Part shown: in pieces, positions 6,513-10,835 of the stretch
Position numbering within the stretch: position 1 is the first letter of the stretch
How the letters are laid out: each line of letters opens with the position of its first letter
Source: Bacillota bacterium
GTDB taxonomy: Bacteria; Bacillota; Clostridia; Peptostreptococcales; Anaerovoracaceae
Assembly: GCA_016287035.1 (NCBI GenBank)
Contig: JAEEVI010000156.1
Location: 1 to 10,835, forward strand
Reading direction: 5' to 3'
Length of the DNA: 10,835 nt
Program-made: the position numbers and the translations under genes
Notes under the pieces: generated by a model
Told to the model about the DNA's origin: nothing
Seen by the model: the letters and a program-made list of their open reading frames with translations, nothing else
The model's database searches: none

Positions 6513-7838
6513 ATGAACGAACAGATGGGCATATTCGAGAACGTATCTTCTCAGCCGCTTCCGGCGCGCATGCGTCCCAAGACGATCGACGAGATCGTCG
6601 GGCAGCAGCATCTGCTCGGCGAGGGGAAGATCCTCCGCAGGATAATCGAGCAGGACGCCGTGTCGTCGATGATATTCTGGGGCCCGCCGGGCGTCGGAAA
6701 GACGACGCTGGCGAACGTCATAGCGAACCAGACGAAGGCGAGCTTCATAGATTTTTCGGCCGTCACCAGCGGCATAAAGGAGATCCGCACGGTGATGCAG
6801 CAGGCCGAGGAGAACAGGCGCTTCGGCGAAAAGACGATACTGTTCGTCGACGAGATACACCGCTTCAACAAGGCGCAGCAGGACGCGTTCCTGCCGTTCG
6901 TGGAAAAGGGCAGCATCATACTGATCGGAGCGACTACGGAGAACCCTTCCTTCGAGGTGAACAGCGCTCTTCTGTCGCGCTGCAAGGTATTCGTGCTGAA
7001 GGCGCTCGGCGAGGACGACCTCATGACGCTCCTCGGCAGGGCGGTGGAAAGCCCCGCGGGCTTCGGAGGCCAGAACGTCGAGGTATCGCCCGAGGCAATG
7101 AGGATGATCGCCGTGTTCGCGAACGGAGACGCCAGAACGGCGCTCTCGACGCTCGAGATGGCGGTCCTGAACGCGGAGACCGAGGGCGGAAAGGTGACCG
7201 TCACGGAGGACACCGTGGTGCAGTGCACCTCGCGCAGGTCCCTGCTGTACGACAAGGCCGGCGAAGAGCATTACAACCTGATATCGGCGCTGCACAAGTC
7301 GATGCGCAATTCCGATCCTGACGCCGCTGTGTACTGGCTCGCGCGCATGCTCGAGTCGGGCGAGGATCCTCTCTACATAGCGCGCCGTGTTACGCGCTTC
7401 GCCAGCGAGGACGTCGGCCTCGCGGACCCGAGGGCGCTGGAGCTTGCCGTCGCTGCGTATCAGGCCTGTCATTTCATAGGGATGCCGGAATGCAGCGTCC
7501 ACCTGACGCAGGCGGTCATATATCTTTCGATCGCTCCTAAGTCCAATTCAGCCGACCGCGCCTATATGGCGGCGAGGAGCGACGCGTACAAGTATTTCGC
7601 GGAGCCCGTGCCTCTCCACATCCGCAACGGCGTCACGAAGCTGATGCGCGACGAGGGCTACGGAAAGGGCTACGAATACGCGCACGACACTGAGGACAAG
7701 CTGACGACCATGAGCTGCCTGCCGGATTCTCTCGCCGGCCGCACGTATTACGAGCCGACGGAGCAGGGGCTCGAGGTGCGCTTCAAGGAGAGATTAGAGC
7801 AGATAAAGGCGTGGAAAAAGGAGCACTCAAAGAAGTGA
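6513..7838 (+). CDS. rarA: Replication-associated recombination protein A (RarA/MgsA), AAA+ ATPase
   Basis: 441 aa, full length for RarA, a tetrameric clamp-loader-like AAA+ ATPase acting at stalled replication forks. Seen: MRPKTIDEIVGQQHLLG (20-36), Walker A GPPGVGKTT (57-65), Walker B ILFVDEIHRF (109-118), sensor 1 ATTENPS (140-146), the SALLSRC arginine-finger region (Arg156), and the C-terminal helical domain with ALHKSMRNSDPDAAVYWLARML and IARRVTRFASEDVGLADP. The ATG is preceded by AAGGAG (6499-6504) at 8 nt. It follows the deacetylase stop by 12 nt, so read-through from promoter 4816-4844 is likely although the functions look unrelated. No terminator is visible after it; a candidate small ORF overlaps its stop. 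Confidence 0.97.
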   Translation: MNEQMGIFENVSSQPLPARMRPKTIDEIVGQQHLLGEGKILRRIIEQDAVSSMIFWGPPGVGKTTLANVIANQTKASFIDFSAVTSGIKEIRTVMQQAEENRRFGEKTILFVDEIHRFNKAQQDAFLPFVEKGSIILIGATTENPSFEVNSALLSRCKVFVLKALGEDDLMTLLGRAVESPAGFGGQNVEVSPEAMRMIAVFANGDARTALSTLEMAVLNAETEGGKVTVTEDTVVQCTSRRSLLYDKAGEEHYNLISALHKSMRNSDPDAAVYWLARMLESGEDPLYIARRVTRFASEDVGLADPRALELAVAAYQACHFIGMPECSVHLTQAVIYLSIAPKSNSADRAYMAARSDAYKYFAEPVPLHIRNGVTKLMRDEGYGKGYEYAHDTEDKLTTMSCLPDSLAGRTYYEPTEQGLEVRFKERLEQIKAWKKEHSKK

Positions 7839-7921
7839 TCCGTATAAATATTTATGTTAACTATATCGATATCAACGCTCTGCTGACGAACGGCGGGTTG
7901 AGGGAATGCTCGGGAAGATAA
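7835..7921 (+). CDS. Candidate small ORF linking rarA to the C39-like gene
   Basis: GTG at 7835 overlaps the rarA stop as GTGA, the usual translational-coupling geometry, and AAGGAG (7818-7823) lies 11 nt upstream. The 28-codon frame runs to TAA at 7919-7921 and overlaps the ATG of the next gene (7906) in another frame. The peptide begins with an Ile/Asn/Tyr-rich stretch (MIRINIYVNYIDIN) and ends LRECSGR. Its first half is strikingly AT-rich in an otherwise GC-rich window. I do not recognise it. It could be a coupling or leader peptide, a remnant, or chance. Confidence 0.3.
   Translation: MIRINIYVNYIDINALLTNGGLRECSGR
7844..7872. other. AT-rich island of three consecutive palindromes
   Basis: ATAAATATTTAT (7844-7855), GTTAAC (7856-7861) and ATATCGATAT (7863-7872) are perfect palindromes lying almost end to end just after rarA. 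No well-spaced -35/-10 pair is evident, so I do not call a promoter. The island may be a protein-binding site, a weak promoter region, or part of the candidate small ORF. Confidence 0.35.
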
Positions 7922-8580
7922 GAAGATCGCTTCGGGCGCGATATGCCGCGATGATGCTCAAAAAGGCTCTTTACGGCGATGAGGACGGAGCGCGCGGACA
8001 GTGCTGCTCTCCCGCGGTGACAGCGGAGCGCGCGGACGCTTCGCGGCGGCCGGATTATATAGACGATCAGACCTCGAGCGGCATAGCTTCGTTCAGGCTC
8101 GGCGCGCTGCGCGCCGACAGGAACGCCTGCGAGGTGATCGCTCTTTATAACGCGCTGGCGCGCGAGGGAAAGGATCCCGACCTCGGCGGACTGATGAGGC
8201 ATTTTTCGCGGCTGAGGCACGGCGCTGTCCTCTTCGGACTGTTCGGAGTCGCTCCGTGGGCGCTGGAACGCTATCTCGTAAGAAGCGGCGTCCCTGCGCG
8301 GCTGTATCCTTACGAAGCCTTCAGGGGCGGGGGAACGGACGCGCTGCTTTCGCGGCTTGGCTGCGGATGCGCGATACTTACCTTCTGGTGGTCCGAATCC
8401 TCCTGGCACATACATACCGTCATGGCCGAGCGGCTTAACGATTGCTTCGTCGTCCACAACTTCGATCCCTGGCGCGGCAGAGACACGGTGCGCGTAAGCT
8501 CTCTCGACGCGCTCGCCGGGGAATACGGTATGGATATGATATCGCTGATCGCGGTCGGCCTTTACGCGCCCGCGAACTGA
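7906..8580 (+). CDS. C39-like / papain-fold cysteine peptidase-like protein of unknown role
   Basis: 224 aa. Residues 73-85 (NACEVIALYNALA) match the nucleophile helix of C39-like peptidases, with Cys75 as candidate nucleophile; GLFGVAPWALERYLVRSG (111-128) is the usual following segment, WHIHTV supplies His168/His170, and VHNFDP (183-188) supplies Asn185 or Asp187 to complete a triad. The family appears as uncharacterised proteins in Clostridia, so protease activity is inference. The N-terminus is basic with no clear signal peptide, so a cytosolic location is likely; residues ~25-50 look like a poorly conserved linker. The ATG at 7906 is used because the frame is closed by TAA at 7858-7860 and contains no other start codon before 7906, but GAGGGA abuts the ATG directly, so initiation may depend on coupling to the preceding ORF; ATG 7951 is an alternative. 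The 3' end overlaps the convergent antiporter gene by 19 nt. Confidence 0.6.
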   Translation: MLGKIRRSLRARYAAMMLKKALYGDEDGARGQCCSPAVTAERADASRRPDYIDDQTSSGIASFRLGALRADRNACEVIALYNALAREGKDPDLGGLMRHFSRLRHGAVLFGLFGVAPWALERYLVRSGVPARLYPYEAFRGGGTDALLSRLGCGCAILTFWWSESSWHIHTVMAERLNDCFVVHNFDPWRGRDTVRVSSLDALAGEYGMDMISLIAVGLYAPAN

Positions 8581-9611
8581 TAGACGCAGAACGCCGCGTA
8601 GACGATCAGGAGAGCGATCCCCTGGAACCTGCGCAGGCGCCCCGATATGAGCGCCGGAAGGGCCAGCAGGCTCATCACGGCCATCATTACCGGAAGGTCT
8701 ATGATCAGCGTCGAATTGACGCCCATTATGACGGTGTTCTCGGGTATCGAATAGGGCGCGAGGAACGCCGCCATGCCGTTGACGAGCACGATATTGAAAA
8801 GGTTCGCGCCGACGATGTTGCCCAGCGACAGCAGGCCGTGTCCTTTAACTATCGACGTTACGGCAGTCGCGAGCTCGGGCAGCGACGTCCCGAGAGCTAT
8901 CATCGTCAGAGCGACGGCCGATTCGGGCACTCCGAGCGCCGCCGCTATTATCGTCCCGTTGTCCACGAGAAGGTCCGCGCCTACGGCTATGCAGGCAGCT
9001 CCCGCGACGAGCTTCAGCAGGATCTTCCACATCGGCGTCTCGTCCTTTTCGACCTCCGGGAGCTTCGTTTCCGGCATCTTTTCGTCGAATTCCGTACCGA
9101 TCTGCTTGCTGAGCTCGAACGCCATGAACGCGGCCTCGTCTTTTTTCGCGCGCTTTTCGTCCCTCTTGAGCTGCATCACGGACACTACCATGTAAACGAT
9201 ATATACGGCGAGGAACACCGCGCCGGAGATCCTCGTGAAATCGCCGCTCGTGTACGCTATGAAAAGGTACAGGGCGGAGGACAGATAAAAGAAGATGACC
9301 GGAGTGCGGAGGCTTTTTTTGTCTATGACTGACGGCACGATCGCTATCGTCAGCGCCGCTATGAGCGAGGTGTTGCATATGACCGATCCGATCGCGTTGC
9401 CGTACGCGATCTCGCCGTGGCCGGAGAGGGCGCTGCCCGCCGAGACCATGACCTCCGGGAGCGTCGTGCCCACGGATACGACGGTCGCTCCTATGAGCAG
9501 CTCCGGGACCTTGAACCGCTGCGCTACGCCGACGGCGCCGTCGACGAACCAGTCGCCGCCTTTTATGAGGAGCGCGAGCCCGAGTGTGAACAAAAGCACG
9601 GCTGTGATCAT
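8562..9611 (-). CDS. CaCA-family cation (Ca2+/Na+ type) antiporter
   Basis: 349 aa, about ten hydrophobic segments in two inverted halves separated by a charged cytosolic loop (~148-193), the layout of the YrbG/NCX-like CaCA superfamily. Alpha-1 repeat: VGTTLPEVMVS (47-57) and GNAIGSVICNT (71-81). Alpha-2 repeat: LGTSLPELATAV (240-251) and GNIVGANLFNI (264-274). The ion-binding acidic residues are Glu53 and Glu246. Such proteins exchange Ca2+, or other divalent cations, for Na+ or H+ across the membrane. The ATG is preceded on this strand by AAAGGA (9621-9626) at 9 nt. It lies 21 nt after mntP and is probably co-transcribed from the Mn2+-riboswitch promoter, which suggests it may handle Mn2+ or act in Mn2+ stress; that is inference. 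It ends in TAA at 8562-8564, inside the end of the convergent gene. Confidence 0.92.
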   Translation of the reverse strand: MITAVLLFTLGLALLIKGGDWFVDGAVGVAQRFKVPELLIGATVVSVGTTLPEVMVSAGSALSGHGEIAYGNAIGSVICNTSLIAALTIAIVPSVIDKKSLRTPVIFFYLSSALYLFIAYTSGDFTRISGAVFLAVYIVYMVVSVMQLKRDEKRAKKDEAAFMAFELSKQIGTEFDEKMPETKLPEVEKDETPMWKILLKLVAGAACIAVGADLLVDNGTIIAAALGVPESAVALTMIALGTSLPELATAVTSIVKGHGLLSLGNIVGANLFNIVLVNGMAAFLAPYSIPENTVIMGVNSTLIIDLPVMMAVMSLLALPALISGRLRRFQGIALLIVYAAFCVYQFAGA

Positions 9612-9632
9612 TTTAAACAGTCCTTTCCGCGG

Positions 9633-10208
9633 CTAAATGACGCCTCTTACGAATATCTCTATACCGATGAGGATGAGTATCGCGCCTCCCGCGATCTCGG
9701 CCCTCCCGGTGAAAATGTCTCCGAATCTCTTGCCGACGCGTATCCCGGCCATGCATATCGCGAACGTTACGGCCGCTATGATGACCGACGCCGAGAACGC
9801 GCCCGCCGGCGTGTAGTCCGCGAGGGCGAAGCCCGCCGACAGCGCGTCTATAGAGGTCGCTACGCCCGCGAGCACGAGCTCCGCGCCGCGCGGCGCGGCC
9901 GGGGCAGGGGCGTCGTCGCTCCTGCGGACGGCTCCGTATATCATCTTCGCGCCTATCCACGCGAGAAGGATCAGCGCTATCCACGGCACGAGCTTCTGAA
10001 AAGCCTCGAACAGCCGGACCACCGTGCGCACGCACAGCCAGCCCGCCATGGGCATCGCGAACTGGAACGCTCCGAAGCATCCGGCGATGCCGAGCATCCC
10101 TCCGCGGGGCATCGAGGGCTCCGCAAGACCGCTGGCTATCGACACGGAGAACGCGTCCATCGCAAGGCCTATGCCAAGAAGTATGCTGCTGATGATGAAT
10201 TCAGTCAT
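9633..10208 (-). CDS. mntP: Manganese efflux pump MntP
   Basis: 191 aa, the usual MntP size, with six hydrophobic segments in two repeats. Repeat one contains AMDAFSVSIASG (16-27), repeat two contains GVATSIDALSAGFAL (115-129); Asp18 and Asp121 correspond to the paired acidic residues important in the family. The C-terminal GRAEIAGGAILILIGIEIF is also typical. The protein exports Mn2+ from the cytoplasm. The frame is open up to 10448, but that extension runs through the riboswitch and terminator; the ATG at 10206-10208 is chosen because MTEFIISSILLGIGLAMDAFS is the family N-terminus. A modest GGGGGA lies 4 nt upstream. It is the first gene of a two-gene operon under riboswitch control. Confidence 0.94.
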   Translation of the reverse strand: MTEFIISSILLGIGLAMDAFSVSIASGLAEPSMPRGGMLGIAGCFGAFQFAMPMAGWLCVRTVVRLFEAFQKLVPWIALILLAWIGAKMIYGAVRRSDDAPAPAAPRGAELVLAGVATSIDALSAGFALADYTPAGAFSASVIIAAVTFAICMAGIRVGKRFGDIFTGRAEIAGGAILILIGIEIFVRGVI

Positions 10209-10222
10209 CGCGTCCCCCGGCG

Positions 10223-10259
10223 CAAAATAAATACCGGCGCGGCCTCCGCCCCGTCCGGT
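10223..10259 (-). terminator. Second terminator-like hairpin between riboswitch and mntP
   Basis: On the minus strand ACCGG and CCGGT (10233-10259) form an outer stem enclosing GCGG-AGG-CCGC (10239-10249), followed by the U-rich run AUUUAUUUU. This resembles a second intrinsic terminator or a leader hairpin 15-50 nt upstream of the mntP start. The U-tract is interrupted and the outer and inner stems are separated by an asymmetric loop, so the call is tentative. Confidence 0.35.
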
Positions 10260-10265
10260 CTCCTG

Positions 10266-10306
10266 AAAAATAAAAAGACCATGCAGACAAAAGCCGCATG
10301 AGTCTT
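10266..10306 (-). terminator. Intrinsic terminator forming the riboswitch expression platform
   Basis: On the minus strand AAGAC-U-CAUGC (10306-10296) pairs with GCAUG-GUCUU (10284-10275), 10 bp with one bulged U, extended by G-C and G-U pairs inside, then U-tract UUUUUAUUUUU. The 5' arm contains the CUCAU needed for the aptamer's closing stem, so the terminator and the Mn2+-bound aptamer are mutually exclusive. Confidence 0.85.
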
Positions 10307-10378
10307 GCAAATTAAAGCAAGCCAGGCCTTCGGCCGAGATTGTTGGCTTGCTGCGCATAGCGCCTGCTACTCCCTCAT
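10298..10378 (-). promoter_or_regulatory. yybP-ykoY family Mn2+ riboswitch aptamer
   Basis: Minus strand. The 5' conserved element GGGAGUAGC (10374-10366) and the 3' conserved element GCAAGAC (10308-10302) are those of the yybP-ykoY (manganese) riboswitch. The closing stem pairs AUGAG (10378-10374) with CUCAU (10302-10298). Between them are hairpin GCGC-UAU-GCGC (10353-10363) and a 9-bp stem AGCAAGCCA/UGGCUUGCU (10352-10344 with 10324-10316) capped by GGCC-GAA-GGCC. The riboswitch starts within a few bases of the predicted transcript start and sits before an Mn2+ exporter, the class's best-known target. Predicted logic: Mn2+ stabilises the aptamer, CUCAU is withheld from the terminator, and mntP and the antiporter are transcribed. 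Confidence 0.9.
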
Positions 10379-10386
10379 TGGACTGT

Positions 10387-10415
10387 ACGTTATCAAAAAA
10401 GCCCTGAAAAGTCAA
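10387..10415 (-). promoter_or_regulatory. Promoter of the mntP-antiporter operon
   Basis: Read on the minus strand: -35 TTGACT (10415-10410), 17-bp spacer, -10 TAACGT (10392-10387) preceded by an extended-10 TG. The transcript should start near 10380, immediately before the aptamer's first stem. It is divergent from the rubrerythrin promoter; the two -35 boxes face away from each other across 26 bp. Confidence 0.75.
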
Positions 10416-10441
10416 CAGTTTTTGGAAGCCGGTACGCGATG

Positions 10442-10469
10442 TTGACAAAACACCGTCCGATTATAAAAT
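10442..10469 (+). promoter_or_regulatory. Rubrerythrin promoter
   Basis: The -35 is a perfect TTGACA (10442-10447). The -10 is TAAAAT (10464-10469, 16-bp spacer), inside an A/T run that also offers TATAAA with a short 14-bp spacer. The start site is predicted near 10476. Peroxide regulator PerR often controls rubrerythrin, but the A/T run matches a PerR box only weakly, so no operator is claimed. Confidence 0.7.
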
Positions 10470-10483
10470 ATACACAGAACCAT

Positions 10484-10501
10484 GCGCGCGGGAACGCGCG
10501 T
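10484..10501 (+). promoter_or_regulatory. 5' leader hairpin with GNRA tetraloop
   Basis: GCGCGCG-GGAA-CGCGCGU folds into six G-C pairs plus a terminal G-U pair, capped by a GGAA (GNRA-type) loop, about 8 nt from the predicted mRNA 5' end. It would be very stable and could protect the message from 5'-dependent decay. Unlike the two similar leaders in this window, the ribosome-binding site here lies after the hairpin. Confidence 0.6.
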
Positions 10502-10526
10502 CACTGATAAACGAAAGGAGCAAGAA

Positions 10527-10835
10527 ATGGCTAATAAGTACAGCGGAACGAAGACCGAACAGAACCTGCTCGCGGCGTTCGCGGGCGAGTCCCAGGCCAG
10601 AAACAAGTATACATATTTCGCTTCGACCGCGAAGAAGGAGGGCTACGAGCAGATCAGCGCGCTGTTCCTCGCCACCGCGGACAACGAAAAGGAACACGCG
10701 AAGATGTGGTTCAAGGAGCTTTCGGGCATCGGCGATACTGCCGCCAACCTCGAAGCTGCCGCGGACGGCGAGAACTTCGAGTGGACCGATATGTACGAGG
10801 GCTTCGCCAAGACGGCCGAGGAGGAGGGCTTCGCG
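10527..10835 (+). CDS. rbr: Rubrerythrin, N-terminal part (continues past window)
   Basis: 103 codons are visible with no stop before the window edge. The start MANKYSGTKTEQNLLAAFAGESQARNKY is characteristic of the ferritin-like diiron domain of rubrerythrin: the ExxAR-type ligand motif is GESQAR, the second ExxH is NEKEHAK, and WTDMYEGFAKTAEEEGF leads towards the next ligand helix. Rubrerythrin reduces hydrogen peroxide in the cytoplasm of anaerobes using electrons from rubredoxin or NAD(P)H systems. The C-terminal rubredoxin-like domain, if present, is outside the window. AAGGAG (10515-10520) lies 6 nt before the ATG, which fixes the start; an in-frame ATG at 10482 sits within the leader hairpin and has no ribosome-binding site. 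Confidence 0.95.
   Translation, partial: MANKYSGTKTEQNLLAAFAGESQARNKYTYFASTAKKEGYEQISALFLATADNEKEHAKMWFKELSGIGDTAANLEAAADGENFEWTDMYEGFAKTAEEEGFA

Noticed and set aside
5933..7321. 462-codon plus-strand frame overlapping the deacetylase and rarA
   Set aside because: It is a GC-driven shadow in another frame of the same strand, with no domain and an extreme Arg/Gly composition.
4749..7502. 917-codon open frame on the minus strand antisense to the deacetylase and rarA
   Set aside because: It is opposite two confidently identified genes, spans their junction, and the protein is Arg/His-rich with no recognisable domain. Long antisense frames are expected where codon use in a GC-rich gene avoids TTA, CTA and TCA.
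9417..10301. 294-codon plus-strand frame antisense to mntP and the antiporter
   Set aside because: It is low-complexity, Arg/Glu/Tyr-rich, runs through the riboswitch terminator and is opposite two clear membrane protein genes.
10209..10448. N-terminal extension of MntP to 10448
   Set aside because: It would translate the riboswitch and its terminator; the MntP family starts at the ATG at 10208.
10461..10475. PerR box in the rubrerythrin promoter
   Set aside because: Only the first half (TTATAA) fits the palindromic consensus; the second half does not.
10482..10526. Upstream in-frame ATG for rubrerythrin at 10482
   Set aside because: It lies in the leader hairpin about 6 nt from the predicted 5' end without a ribosome-binding site, and would add a 15-residue extension (MRAGTRVTDKRKEQE) absent from the family.

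Overview
The window looks like chromosome of an anaerobic, GC-rich member of the Bacillota (Clostridia-like). I infer this from the gene set: an S-layer-anchored polysaccharide deacetylase with three SLH domains, a DUF2334-type deacetylase behind a copper-amine-oxidase-like stalk, a rubrerythrin, a yybP-ykoY-type manganese riboswitch, and a C39-like cysteine-protease-fold protein of a kind seen in clostridial genomes. Strong AAGGAG/GGAG ribosome-binding sites and near-consensus sigma-A promoters agree. There are no rRNA, tRNA, IS or CRISPR features. The genus cannot be named from the sequence alone.

Layout, plus strand. Positions 1-1151 hold the 3' part of a DUF2334 deacetylase gene that enters from the left edge. 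A strong promoter at 1167-1194 then starts an apparent operon of a membrane GGDEF diguanylate cyclase (1231-2436), an FGGY sugar kinase (2462-3994) and a patatin-like lipase (3994-4797, overlapping the kinase stop by one base). A second strong promoter (4816-4844) and a 90-nt GC-rich structured leader precede a NodB deacetylase with SLH domains (4941-6500), followed 12 nt later by rarA (6513-7838). A short AT-rich candidate ORF (7835-7921) links rarA to a C39-like gene (7906-8580).

Minus strand. The C39-like gene converges with, and overlaps by 19 nt, a two-gene minus-strand operon: mntP manganese exporter (9633-10208) then a CaCA-family cation antiporter (8562-9611). This operon has its own promoter (10387-10415) and a riboswitch aptamer whose closing stem is mutually exclusive with an intrinsic terminator (10266-10306), as expected for a Mn2+-ON switch. 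A second terminator-like hairpin lies between it and mntP. Divergently, a promoter at 10442-10469 drives rubrerythrin (10527 to the right edge), which has no stop inside the window.

How it fits together. The right third is a metal and oxidative-stress module: Mn2+ sensing, Mn2+ export, a second cation exporter and a peroxide-reducing diiron protein share one 318-nt control region. The left and middle parts deal with the cell envelope and second-messenger signalling. The most unusual signal is at RNA level. Three of the four promoters found are followed, 13-14 nt after the -10 hexamer, by the 7-mer GCGCGCG, which opens a GC hairpin at the 5' end of the mRNA. In two of the three a Shine-Dalgarno sequence sits at the extreme 5' end, before the hairpin and far from the start codon.
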